Source of the DNA: Leucaena leucocephala
Lineage: Eukaryota; Streptophyta; Magnoliopsida; Fabales; Fabaceae
Direction: 5' to 3'
Assembly: GCA_037074615.1 (NCBI GenBank)
Contig: CM073534.1
Span: 8,428,861 to 8,492,860 of the forward strand
Length of the DNA stretch: 64,000 bases
The position numbers were made by a program, and so were the translations under genes. The notes beneath the pieces were generated by a model. It was given only the letters and a program-made list of their open reading frames with translations, was not told where the DNA came from and did no database searches. Positions 34,813 through 46,934 of the stretch are shown here, piece by piece; position 1 is the first letter of the stretch; the number at the start of each line of letters is the position of its first letter.

Positions 34813-34909
34813 TTACTCATTAGAGTTCGGCTTCCTTGGGGTGAATTTGACCACGGTGAGATTCACGTTAATTTGTTTTTCCATTTTAAAGAAGATTTTA
34901 GGCATTGAG

Positions 34910-36850
34910 ATATATTTAAAAGATTAAAAAATAGCTCGTCCTCATGGCCGATAAATTCAAAAGATTAAAAAATACCTCATCTTTATAGCTTGATTAAGAA
35001 TTTTAAAAAATGTAGGGCTAAATTTAAATTTTAATATTTTAACTAAATTTAATTAGATTCTCACATTAACTTTATCCAGATAGTCATTAATAAGAATAAT
35101 ATTTTATTAGAAAATTATCAATTATTATTATCAATATTTTTTATGCATGTTACTTAGTGATTAGGCTACTTGTCATCTTTTCCCTCCATTTAACTATTCC
35201 ACCTAATATACCTTCTTTACCTTTACTCCCTTGGCTTATTTTCAGATTTCAATGTAATATTCTCTTTTTACTTAATTATTTTACTTATTTTATTGCTTAT
35301 TTTCAATTTTTAAATTTAAATTTATATTTATTGAGGTTTTGACTATGGACTAAAAATCTTATCGAATTATACTTTATATTAATAGATATTTATTTAAGTC
35401 ATAGCTTTTTTCTAGAGTTATGCGTTTAGATTTCTTTAATATTTTGAAAGTTGAGTGGATGAATGATAATATATGTCAATACGATGTTAATGGATGACAA
35501 ATATTTTTAGTATGGAAAAAATCTGGATAAACAGTTTTTTATTGGGGAATTTTAAATTTTGGTATTATATATACAATGCTATTTCATATTAATATGTATT
35601 TTTTATGTCATATAATTTTCTTTTTTTAAGTTGTGTTTAGGTTTCTTATTAATATTGGTGGTGGGGGAGTTATTCATTATATGGAAATTAAATAAAAACC
35701 AATTCTTTAATTAGACAAATATTTTTACGTTTAAATAACTTATAGGATAAGTAGCAATATTTATTGTCACATAACTATCACAATGTTTAAGCTCAATATG
35801 ATATTTTATTATCTTATCTCATTAATTATATTCAATGTTATGTTTATATGTATGTTTCAAAGCAAAATACAATTTGAGGAATAAATTATATTACAATTGA
35901 ATCAAGTATATATCTTTTATATAAATTTATAGTCTTAAATTTATTGAAACTTCAAAATATATATTTTTAAATATCATTCACAAATTAAATGTCATTTTAA
36001 ATACATCGCACTATCTGTGCAACGCATGAGGATGCCAATCTTGTTTAACAAATCAAATGTACTGGATTTTTTATTATAAAAGGCCATCTTATTTTCCAAT
36101 CCTCTCGCACCTCATGCCTTGCTTAAATAATGAACCCCCTTTTAAAAACCTCACAGGGGCAATTTTATCATTTAGCCAGATATTAAAATCTCACATTCAT
36201 ATCGCTTGATCAATGTGTCATCTTGTTTATTAGGGTGACCTTTTAGAATTTTATAATTGAAGTGATATTTTTAAAAGATTTTGTTCTTTCTTTTTAAAGT
36301 CCTAAGTTTTAATATATATATATATATATATATGATATTTTATCAACTTCAAGAGTACTTAATATCTTTTTAGGTTAAAGTGTAAATATACTTATGAATA
36401 TTTCATAAATTGGCTAAAGATACTCTAATACCTTAAATTAATTTTAAATATATAATTAATATTTTAAAGTATTAAAATTAGTGTAATTTTACTTCTTTTA
36501 TTGACATAAACATAAATTTCTATTTACTTCATATTATATAATTTTTTTATTTTAATATATTATTATTTAAAAAGTCACGTATATAATATTGTTTAAAAAA
36601 AGAGTATCAAATAAATCCTAAAATTAACATTACAGATAATTCATATATGAAAATTGAAAATTTTAAATATTTATTGAGTATATTATTTTCAAATTATATT
36701 ACATATGAGACATTTAAAATAATAATATGTTAAAATAAAAAATCTATATAATATATACGGAAATTTGTGTTTATATTAGTGAAGGAGAAATATTATGCTA
36801 ATTTAAATATTTTAAGGTGCTACTGTATATTTAAAATTAATTCAATCTGT
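34910..36850. other. AT-rich intergenic DNA
   Basis: No gene. It includes a (TA)n run at 36312-36332. A gcactatctgtgcaacgcat phrase at 36006 resembles the cgtgcaacgcac ends of some plant Helitrons/MITEs, but I find no partner. Confidence 0.5.
36312..36332. repeat. (TA)n microsatellite
   Basis: About ten TA dinucleotides. Confidence 0.85.
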
Positions 36851-36859
36851 AATGTTTTC

Positions 36860-37080
36860 TTTCTTCACATCGTGATTCCTCCTCATTCACTCAGTTGCAC
36901 GCGTCAACTCCTCTTCCAGTTTCCTTTCTTCAGCTCCTCTGGCTCTATAGTCACAATCACACGTTCTTCTTCTTTTATTTTGTTGCTACTTCTCGGATTA
37001 AGAAAGCGTGAGTTCTTCCTATTCACTTTAAATCATAGATGGTAGATCTCAAGCCTCTTCAAGTGGTGACTAGGGTTTCT
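36860..37080 (+). other. Possible orphan 5' exon / leader
   Basis: A C/T-rich, less AT-rich patch in AT-rich DNA: ctcagttgcacgcgtcaact, cttcagctcctctggctc and cacacgttcttcttctt, followed by ATGGTAGATCTCAAGCCTC (about 37037) and tagggtttc. This looks like a plant transcript leader, but the frame stops after ~15 codons and no downstream exon is visible before the MITE at 37288. Confidence 0.25.
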
Positions 37081-37287
37081 TTTTAATTTTATATTGTTTA
37101 TACGGCCAGGTCTTTTTTATTAGGTTGCTTATGTTAGCTTGTCATTTTTCTCGCACTTCTCAATTCTTGATTTTTTCCTTTTTCACTTTTGAGTTAGGTG
37201 GTTGGTTCCACTGATTAGTGATTAGTAAATATCAATTTAAGTTAGAATATTAGTTTAAATAAAATTAAATAATAAATAATATAATAT

Positions 37288-37735
37288 AGGGTGTGTTTGG
37301 AAACACCTAAAACCTAGGTTTTGGTAAAACTTAAATTTTGAGAAATTTTAAAACAAATAGTCATATTTGTTCAAATGGGCTTTTGGACTAAACCATAGTT
37401 TAAAATCAAGGTTTCAAATATGTTTGTCAAAGTAGCTTATAGAACAGTAAAAGAGCTTATGAACTAACCAATTACTATATTACCCATACTTTTTCTTATA
37501 CCCTCTCTCTTTTCTTTTCTTACACCCTCTCTCCTCTTATATCTTATATCTCCTAATTTAATACACATACCCTTTTTCGTAATTTACCAATAATAAAAAT
37601 ACTTTTGGAAATAACTATCCAAATATTTATTTATTCAAAACCTTTTTTTTTATAAGCTCTTCTCCAAAAGCCATTTTCTATAAGCTGCCAAAAAGCTCAT
37701 TTTCTTCATAAGCCCGTTTCTAAAATCTTATCCAA
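37288..37735 (-). mobile_element. Third hAT-like MITE copy, reversed
   Basis: The left end is GGTGTGTTTGGAAACACC; the right end read on the minus strand is GTGTGTTTGGATAAG. The interior is the inverse of the 22065-27622 element: ctctctcttttcttttctta matches its gagag/gaaaa tract, and ccaattactatattaccc and aaatgggcttttgga also match. TA-rich flanks make the target duplication ambiguous. Confidence 0.65.
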
Positions 37736-38024
37736 ACACACACATAATAAACTTTTGAAACACAGGTCTTTTAATAGGCTTCAAGTCATACTCTGGCTTT
37801 ATACATACAGATTCAAACCCAAAAAAATGTTTATGACATGCCACAGGTTAAACTCAAGTTAGTTTTGCAATTAATAAGCTTGACCTAACCTGACTCCACT
37901 TTTAATTAGAGGTATTGGTGAATTGGTATATTGTGTAACAGGAGGGTGTATTAAATAATCATTTAATAGTGGATCCCATAATTTTAAATAAACTTGACAT
38001 TAGCTTAATCTAATTGTTCTACTC

Positions 38025-38497
38025 CCTCTAGTCTTTATTACCAGGCACCAACTAAATTTTTTTTTGTCATTGGTACTTACTAATTTAAAGGCGTATTAAT
38101 ATATTTTCTTTTCATACATACATATATTTAATGAGCGAAGTATAAGAGAGTAAAAATTAATATGATAAAATCCATTATAGGCAATGAGGGTAATATCTGA
38201 AATCATTTGAATTTTATGAAAAAATTAATGCTTTTATTTCTCTAATCCTATTTATAAGTCACTCATAGCATATTTCACACATACTAAGAAAAATTTTAAA
38301 CTTCATTAACTATAACATAAAAATCAATAAATTTTCAGTTTTACCTATATTTAATATATATTAGATCCAATGGAAATAAAGTCAACACAAATATATAAAA
38401 GGTAAAATAGTATATTCATATAAAAAATCTCTCTCTACCCTATAAATAGGACCAAAATAACCTTCTATATATTCCCTATAAATAGGACTAGAGAAGT
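38025..38497. mobile_element. Stowaway-like MITE (~470 bp)
   Basis: The left end is TACTCCCTCTAGTCTTTATT. The right end read on the minus strand is TTACTTCTCTAGTCCTATTT. CTCCCTCYRGTC-type termini at a TA target are the signature of Stowaway (Tc1/mariner) MITEs. It is AT-rich and non-coding. Confidence 0.7.
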
Positions 38498-38607
38498 AAC
38501 TATTTTTATTGGTATGTGTAAATTAATTAAAAATTACTTATAATAGAGACCATGGGAATAACATTGTATGACTATTTATCATTAATTTCTTACATGTAAG
38601 TCATTTA

Positions 38608-39015
38608 TACTACCTCTAGTCTTTATTATAAAAGGTCTTTATTAATTTCTTGGAAAAAGAGGTTAAAAATTTTCCTTTCTGTAAAGGAAATTAAGTTTTT
38701 TTCTTCTATTTATAAGTTATATTATTAAATTTTGTATATGATGTAAGTTTTACCTTTTACTATTGTTTTCTAAAAAAGAGTTGAATTTTGAGGTAAAGTA
38801 AACAAGTTTAAAGTTTTCTTTCATCTACCAATAAGTTCATTCTTACAATAGTAGTGTGATTTGAATCCCTAGTTGACTTATGATTAGATACTTATAAATT
38901 ATCTACTAATAATACCATCCTTATAATGACAATATGATTTGAATTTACGACTTTGTAAAATGAGTCAACCCCTTACCAATTAAATCAATTTCTTTTGCTA
39001 ATTATAATTTTTTTA
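38608..39015. mobile_element. Probable partial Stowaway-like MITE
   Basis: TACTACCTCTAGTCTTTATT at 38610 repeats the left terminus of the previous element in the same orientation. No matching right end is recognisable, so it is probably truncated. Confidence 0.4.
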
Positions 39016-39019
39016 TATT

Positions 39020-39590
39020 TTGTAAATTGCAATTACATGTACTATGAGTATATTTGGGAAGAAGCATAGATCTTTTTATTTATCAACATTTCATTAATCC
39101 TTTGTTATGTTAAAGAGATTATTTGTATCCATACTTATCAATTTTTAGCAATCATGTAGTTGAGATAGAAATATAAACTAGCCAAACTAGGTTAAACTTT
39201 GACTAAATAGGCCTAAGACTGTATTAAGTATCTAAAGTTTGATCTTGTATACATTTTTTTTACATATGCTAAACCTATAGAAGGCTTACATGCCTAAAGT
39301 CTTTTTAAAAGCCTCGTATTTCAAGTCTTGATGATCGTAAGTAGGTTTTAAATCGACTAAAGCCTATATAAATATAGACTTTTAATATACTTCAAAGCCT
39401 ACATAAACTTTGAGCCTACTTAAAAGATATATATAATTTAAACAAGCTATACCAGCAAGCTTTTAAGTCAAGCCTTAAAAGAAAAGGCTTGACTTATTTA
39501 AACTAATATGTCTTTAAATAGGATTGGAGCTTGCCTAAGTTAGTATTAAAAGAAAAAGCTTGACCTATTTAAACTAATAGGCCTTTCTAT
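39020..39590 (+). repeat. Dispersed repeat, mate of 8620-9130
   Basis: Colinear with 8620-9130, with an added local duplication of the aaaagaaaaggcttgacctatttaaactaatagg phrase (blocks near 39477 and 39547). Confidence 0.65.
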
Positions 39591-40240
39591 TTGCTAAATA
39601 AATTATAAATAATCAATCTATCAATCCATGAGTGATTACAAACTAATAATTAAATAGAAAATGGAATTAAATGGATAAGTGCATGAAACAACCATAATGA
39701 CAAGGAGATGAAACTTATTACATAATTAACATGCAAATCATTCAATGAATTAGTTAACCAAACAAATAAATGGAATGGAATTCAACCAAAAACAATAGAT
39801 AGAATGGAATAATCTTGCATATTAACCCATCAAGAATATGACCAAACAATATATAGTTAATTAGTGATTGACTGTTTAACCAACCTTAAAATAATATGAC
39901 TAACCAATAAATCTGGTAGTGAATCAAAATAAATCAAGTTTACCAACCAGAAAATAATACATACACAAATAAATAGGGTAAATGTAAATAAATAAAATAA
40001 CTATAAATACTTAAATAAAAAGACTATGATAAATTATAAATAACCAATCAATTCATGATGATTAAAAACTAACAATTAAATAGCAAACAGAATTAAATTG
40101 AGAAGTGGAAGAAACAAACACAACAAGAAGAAGCTTATTACATGATTAATTTGCACATTATTCAATAAATTGGATAACCATCAAATAGATGTAATGGAAT
40201 TCAACCAAAACAAAAAAAAATAGTTAGAACGGAATAATCC
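39591..40240 (+). repeat. Units of the ~210-bp repeat family (long variant)
   Basis: Same ordered blocks as 28260-28960 and 13050-13440, including catgcaaatcattcaat and gatagaatggaataatcttg. Confidence 0.8.
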
Positions 40241-41414
40241 TACTCCCTAACCTATCAATAATATGACCACATCTGAAAAGAAATGTGAGAAACCACATCT
40301 GATGAAATTAAGGCAATATAATTGAAACTCTTGGAATAATTTGACCTCAAATTTTGAAAGAAATCCTAGGACAGAAAGATAATAAAAGTTTGGACATGGA
40401 GAAGTTAACAAGAGGTATCTATTAGAAAAAGTAACATGCATATCCTTTTACATTATTAACCTTCATGTCAGCTTCAATTGTATTCCACTAGCTCATTGTC
40501 CAGAATAAATCTTTTAGTCAAAAGTCTTTATACTAAAAAATTCAGTAATTGCTCCTAGGAGAAAGGCTTTGAAAGAATCCATGGGCTGGATATTTATTTC
40601 ATGTCATAAAGCAAATGCCTTAATCATTTTTACACATGACATAAGCACACATGTGGCATCAATTAAGACATAAGTCAAGTTCTAGAGCAAGAATTAGTGT
40701 AAGAGATCACTCACAAGAAAAGAATATCTTCACCAAAGCTCAAAATTCTCATCAGGACAATGCATCCATAAGAGTCTTCACAAGACTGGCAGATACTCAA
40801 CTATCTCAATGTCAGGCTTTTAAACTTGGATGAAGCCCTTCCAGTCAAAAATATCTTGAAAGCCACTAAAAATATTGGACAAAATGATGATATGAGAATA
40901 TTATTTGCAAGAACCACATTTATTAAATAAAATTAAATATATTATATAAGCAAGAAGAGGGAGCTCTATTTCATAAGGTATGTAGCTCCAATAATTCACA
41001 ACTCTTAAAAACAGAGGCTTCAATTTAAAAAAGGAAGAATAAAGTATAGAAATATAACAAAATATAAAACCTACACAAAGCCAAAACAAAAAAGTAATGA
41101 TAATAAAATAGATGGTGTAACTATATATTCACAGTCAACAGAAAATGAGAAAAAGAAAAGATAAGTTATATATTCACAATCAACACCACAAAATCATATG
41201 AATAATAAATCAGATATTTAACTAAACTTTAGAAGTCCATTAAAGAAAACAAAATATTATAACAAATAGTTATTTCAAACTATAGAAAACTAAAGTGTAC
41301 AACTACTACCTTAGTCATATTTCCGTCACAAGTGTATGTCTACAGGATGTTAAATGTATCAGAGGTATAATAATTAATAAGTAACAAGAAAATATTACTA
41401 TAATATAATACCTT

Positions 41415-41576
41415 TGTAGGGATATTATAAGATATTTAAATATCTAGTAATTAGTATATAGGATAAGATATTATATTATTTTATTAGTATCTATGATTCT
41501 CTATTGCGTATATATATCCATTCTGAATATCAATAATATACAAGTATTTTTATCCTCTTTGCTCTCTGAAATAATA
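41415..41576 (+). repeat. C 5' LTR
   Basis: TGTAGGGATATTATAAG to GAAATAATA, followed by the primer site TGGTATCAGAGC (41577-41588). Confidence 0.88.
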
Positions 41577-42186
41577 TGGTATCAGAGCATACATAATTCT
41601 TGGCATCAATTACTTTTTTTGGTTTATTATTCAGTATCAGAGGCAGTTCGTGAGCATTCATGGTGGTGAACCCGACGTGAATATCCCGCTGGGTTCTCAC
41701 ATGCGTAGCCCATCATGTCTAGCACCCTCCGATAGTCAAGATCTTGGAGTTTCGTTGCTATCAAAGGTGCGTGTGAGCCTCATGCTCTACCATCGTTCTT
41801 GCTTGTTCTTTCATGCGCCATAGCATAGACTGCTTTTTCGACGAGTTGACGACAACACTTCTCTTGCTCCAGCATCAACTCCCCTTCTCAACATCATTCC
41901 TAGCGTCATGTCTACTATTTTTGGGTTTTTTGGTAATGGGTCCGCTATTTCTGTTATGTTGCATACCGATAACGCATAAGAAGGGTCTAGAGGTTTGGAT
42001 GTTTATGGGTTTCTTGAGAATTTGGTATGACTGCTGGGATTTTAAGCAATTTTATTTGGCCCCTGAAGAGGTCCTCTTCTGTTCTTTTTGTCCTCCTTTT
42101 TTGAATATTATGGCTAAAATTAAGTATGTTTCTGAAATAGTTTCAGTAGTCACTAAGATTACTAAATATAAAGTTTATTTTTGTAG

Positions 42187-42586
42187 GAGGAAATTTGGTA
42201 TCTTGGAGAAGTAAGAAATAAAATATGATGTCACAATCAAGTGCAGAAACAGAATACAAAGCAATGGCACAATCAATATGTGAGATAGTTTGGATATACC
42301 AGTTATTGAAAGAGATTAGCTTTAAAATCTTGTTACCAGCAAAGCTGTAATATGATAATAAAGCAACCCTACACATAGCTTCTAATTCGGTATTACATAA
42401 ACACGTAAAACATATTGAGATCAACTGTCATTTTATTAGAGAAAAGCTCAAGAAAAAATTCATTTCTACAAAACATGTCAAATCGAATTATCAACTGGGT
42501 GATCTTCTCACCAAAGCTTTTAATAGAATTCGAGTTGAATATCTTTTTAATAGGTTTAGCAAGATTGACATCTATACTCTAACTTG
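42187..42586 (+). pseudogene. C RNase H C-terminal remnant
   Basis: The frame reads NLVSWRSKK, a stop, then SSAETEYKAMAQSICEIVW and YDNKATLHIASN, then LGDLLTKAFNRIRVEYLF. It is closely similar to B RNase H at 55393-55785. A stop replaces the usual Gln after WRSKK and another precedes YDNK. Confidence 0.85.
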
Positions 42587-42594
42587 AGAGGAAG

Positions 42595-42768
42595 TGTAGA
42601 AGTATTATTAGAGATATTATAAGATATGTAAATATCTGGTAATTAATATATAGGATAAAATATGATATTATTTCATTAATATCTAAAATTCTCTATTGTG
42701 TATATATATCCCTTCTGAATATCAATAATGTACAAATATTTTTATTCTATTTGCTCTTTGAAATAATA
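42595..42768 (+). repeat. C 3' LTR
   Basis: TGTAGAAGTATTATTAGAG to GAAATAATA, preceded by the polypurine tract AACTTGAGAGGAAG. It is ~12 bases longer than the 5' LTR because of a small indel near the start. Confidence 0.88.
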
Positions 42769-43500
42769 ACCTTAAATGAAGGGCAATATATGGTTGATAG
42801 TAAGTTTTTAGCTTAGTTAGCATGTTATCTAAGATTTTGAAGAGAGGAAGCAAGGCAACTGTTAACAATATGGTTATCAAGACAATAATTATTAATTATT
42901 ATAAATAATAAATATCCTAAAGAATAACTATTACAATAATGAAAAATTATACATAATAATAACATAAATAAGAAAATAAAGGTTACTTTAACGTGAGAAA
43001 GGTTAAGAGTCTAATTTCTTCTACATACAATAAGTAACTAATGTCAGCATATAGCATATGATGAAAATTAAAGCAATGGAACTACAATTTAACTACAAAG
43101 ATAATAAAGGGATAATTGATATTTCTCTCTGATTTAGCGTTAACCTTCTGTCTCTTTAGTAATTTGGCTTCAATTTCTTCAACAAATCCTGACCAACCTG
43201 CATCAATAACTGAGTCATGCTATCATAATTATATTTTTTGAAAGGGGACAATGTGAAAAGGAAAAGAAGAGGTGTATGTTTTATTAATTGACAAATCCTC
43301 ACCTAATATAGTTTCTAGCTTGCTCTGTATCCTTGCTAACCAAAATATCTATTTTCCAAAAAAAGAATTTCATTCATATTTGATATTTTTCAATAAAAAT
43401 AATGATGTCAAACCTATTTGGAAAACACCAGACTTTTTGTAATATAAGAAATTCAAAGTAAAAAGAGCATAAAATGTCTAAATATGTCAATAATAATGGG

Positions 43501-44190
43501 TAAACTAATATCCAAACTAACTAATGGAAAGAACTAAATATTTAAAGTTAAATATGAAACAATATAAATTAAATTATAAATATTAAACAATATATTAACA
43601 ACAAAATATAAAAGGTCACAAAATTATATAAAATGAATATAAGATATTATAAATTATAATTATATTAATAGATATTAATCAAAGATATAACACATTGGAG
43701 GAAAAGGAGGAGATGAAAAGAAAGTGAAGGGATAAGGAGAACATAATTCTTTATTATAAAATTAATTATAAATAATCAATTAATCGATTATTATATAATA
43801 AAATTTAAAAAGAATATAATATATCGAACCATATGCTAAACGACATAAAATAAAATAGGAGGAATCAGAATGAGAAGAAAACAATTATTAATTATTACAA
43901 ATAAAAACTACATTTTTAATAATAATAAATATTTATAAATATTAATAACTATCAAATTTATAATTGAATATTTTGCTACAATGTAGGATGTAAAGATGAG
44001 GGAAAGACTCTTGCATTCTAGATGGAGTTGTTATTTTCCACACCAATAAAGCAATATGCCTACGATAGAAATACAATTTCCAAATGTGAGATGTCTCACA
44101 CATCTATTTTCCAAAGGCAATAAAAAAATATGCCAAATCAATTAGGCCATTGGTGACCTCTGAAGTATGGAATTCAAGGTCAAGAGGACA
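43501..44190. other. AT-rich intergenic DNA
   Basis: The first part resembles 31920-32100. The rest has no gene or repeat I can name. Confidence 0.5.
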
Positions 44191-45516
44191 TTGAAGTATG
44201 TGCATATGTGTTAGTAATAATGCATACACAGTTTGAAAGTTGCAAAAGTCAAAGAGATAATAAATAACACCTGACACAATATTTTAAATTAACAATAGAC
44301 TGAATCAAATTCTTCAAGCTCACAAGTGAAAAGGAAAAATAGCTAAAATTTAAAAAAAGAAACACACACTCACATTATTAAAGAAAGAACTTACATGACA
44401 GCCCCATTCATTAAGTTATAATTTATCAATACACAAATACAACCTAAGAAACCAGTTACTAGTAAACCACAATGCAAAATCTCATAGGTAAGAATACAAA
44501 AGAATGGGAAGGGCCTCTATGAACATTTCAGAAAAAGAAAATTAAATCCAAACAATAAACCCAAATACTACTTTTTCCTATATATTTTTCAAAACATAAA
44601 TATTTCAACCCACTAAAAATCCTAAATTAGGAATTGAAATAGTAGGGATTGACAAATGTAAGAAAGGTTGACAGTGACAAAATCAATAAGAAAGGCGTTC
44701 AAGGTATAAAAATTTAAAATATAGTGCACAAATCACAAGCTAGAGAATAACCATGACTCTTCAAAACTTCAACAATCCAAGCAAACTTCACTAATGTCAA
44801 GAATACAAGTTTCATCGCAAATTCAATTGACCGAAATGAATCACGATGAACAATCCCCTCACAAAGGATAGGTGTATGTCTCTCAACTCTAAATGTTTAA
44901 GGCAATGTGTTTCACTCAATTTTCACCTATCGTAACCTCACTACTATCTTGTCTAGCTTATAAATAGTCACCTCTCACGCAACATGCAATGCACAAATCA
45001 AAAGGACTTTTTATTTAGGTTGTAATGGGCTAAGGTAAGAAAAGAAAGGGTATAAAGAATAGGGAAAACAAATTAATACTTTAAAAAATCCAAGAGCATC
45101 AATAAAGAGATAATATAGTAAGTATGTGCAGATGTGTTAGTAATAATGCATACACATAGTTTAAAAGTTGCAAAAGTCAAAAGAGATAATAAACAACACC
45201 TGGGATAGCATTTTAGATTAACAATGTACTGAAGCAAATTCTACAAGCTCACAGAGTGAACAGGAAAAATAGCTAAAATTTTAAAAGAGAAACACACACA
45301 ATTATTTCTTGCTATATTATTAAAGAAAGAACTTGCATGACACCACCATTCATTTAGTTATAATTTATCAATACACAAATACAACTAAACCAGTTACTAC
45401 TAAACCATAATACATAATCTCATAAGTAAGAACACAAAAGAATGGGAATGGCCTCTATGAACATTTCAAAAAAAAAAAAAGAAAATTAAATCTAAATGCT
45501 AAACCTAAATACTACT
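44191..45516 (+). repeat. ~940-bp tandem array, left part
   Basis: The anchor ttattaaagaaagaactt occurs at 44375 and 45316 (941 apart). Each unit has the ordered blocks listed for 13451-14362. The second unit breaks at tactact (45516), where copia A2 starts, and resumes at 58035. Confidence 0.88.
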
Positions 45517-45764
45517 TGTTGAAGATATTGGGATTAAATGAAGAGAGATTATAAGGATTGAGAGGGAGAGATTATAGGAGATTATGTTATGATTCCATTC
45601 TTTGATTGATTCCTAAATATCCACTGTAAATCCCATTTATTGTGGGATCCTATATGTGTATATATGTAACAAAATAGCAGTGTAATAAGTATAGAAGAAA
45701 AAATACAGAACCTTTCTCTATCTCCCTACAATATTGCTTGCTATAGTCGGTATGTCAACGCACA
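45517..45764 (+). repeat. A2 5' LTR
   Basis: 248 bases, TGTTGAAGATATTGGGATTA to GTCAACGCACA. Confidence 0.9.
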
Positions 45765-45805
45765 TGGTATCAGAGTAGGCTATCGGTTCTGTCCACTCTT
45801 TTATC

Positions 45806-46900
45806 AATGACACCGCCTCATCCAACGACGCTTCATATCTCAATTCTGTAAAAATCGTTGGCCTTGAAGGGTCAACCATTTTCATTATGTCAGAAATCTC
45901 ACTGGCGAGAATTACCTTGATTAGAGCCAGTCCATGCTCCTTGCCCTCGATAGAAGAGATATACTTGACTTCATTCACACTGATCAACCTACCATCGGTG
46001 ACATTAACACCCGTCGGCGAAGGAAGTCAGACAACGCCTTAGTTGCATCGTGGCTTCTAATTCAATGCTCTTGACCGTCCGACGGAGTTTTAAGTTTCTG
46101 ACCTTAGCCAAAGCCATATGGGTCGTCATGAAAGAAGCATATGGAAAATGCGCAAATACCTCTTTGCTATTTGGCTTGCGAGCGCGACTCTGGACAGTCA
46201 AACAAGGCATGCGACCACTCAACGCCTATTACCTTGAGAAGTCGACATTATGGCAGGAGCTCGACCTATTCGATCACCGAATCTAGTGTGATCTCGAAGA
46301 TGCAGTTGAATATCACTGGGCATTGGAGGAAGAAAGACTATTCGAGTTCCTGGTTGGTCTTGATCCCATTTACGACGATGTTCGTGGACACATCTTCCAT
46401 AGAGTTCCTCTACCCACTATCCTTGAGGCATTCGCTCTATTACGCGATAAGGAATCTCACCGCTCTATCATGTTTACTGATCACAAAGCTTCTCGGCCTC
46501 TATCAACATCGTTCGCTCTCGCTGAATTTATGCCCAGGAGAGAGCGTCCACGGTATGCCCATTGCAAGAAGATGGTTCACACCAAAGACATCTGCTTGGA
46601 GCTCTATGGGAAGCCCCCAAACTGGAAGCCAAAGCCACGGTAACCAAAGAGTCACCTCGTCGACACCTCTGGTTCAGAAAACATGGGCCCAACTTCAACA
46701 GGCCTACTTCAAGATACCACAGGTCCACACATCTCTGGGCTAGCACACGCCTCCTATTCCATCATGTGTCTATTCCCTGGAGGCCTAATACACTCTAGCC
46801 CAAGTCATGCATTAGACCTATTCAGCGTTATTCTTGAGAGATTGACAGCTCTTAAAAATCAATCTAGTAAGCAACAACCCATTGCTAGTATGGTATAATG
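45806..46900 (+). pseudogene. A2 gag remnant
   Basis: The gag blocks WLLNSMLLTVRRSFKFL and IWVVMKEAYGKCAN (46050-46280) are followed, one frame change later, by EEERLFEFLVGLDPIYDDVRG (46323-46386, less its last residue) and a zinc-knuckle remnant. The first knuckle Cys is lost (YAHCKKMVHTKDIC). The N-terminal part lies in other frames, so at least two frameshifts are present. The linker to the protease resembles that of A1. Confidence 0.8.
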
Positions 46901-46934
46901 AGGTAATTTCTTTCAAGCCCTTGCTACCATTAAA

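Larger units (their letters stand above)
41415..42768 (+). mobile_element. C: internally deleted copia element (1.35 kb)
   Basis: LTRs 41415-41576 and 42595-42768 flank a ~1-kb interior. ACCTT is duplicated exactly (41410-41414, 42769-42773). The paralogous empty sites at 30411 and 30577 read aca/ataCCTTAAATGAAGGG with a single ACCTT. The interior keeps the primer site, a leader, the first ~21 codons of gag (ATG at 42110; same as B gag near 48614) and then jumps at about 42172-42186 straight into RNase H, whose C-terminus and polypurine tract are kept. Protease, integrase and RT are absent. It is the same family as B. Confidence 0.88.
40241..43500 (+). repeat. Segmental duplication block S2, copy 2
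   Basis: Mate of 28961-31870. It lacks the 270-bp MITE and the 166-bp extra tandem copy, and contains copia element C (41415-42768). Confidence 0.85.

Noticed and set aside
36000..36050. gcactatctgtgcaacgcat as a Helitron 3' end
   Set aside because: No CTRR terminus with a proper hairpin follows, and no TC 5' end could be paired with it.
41813..42214. 133-codon frame as a novel gene in element C
   Set aside because: It runs from the LTR leader into the gag start and then out of frame across a deletion junction into RNase H. It is a by-product of the element's rearrangement.
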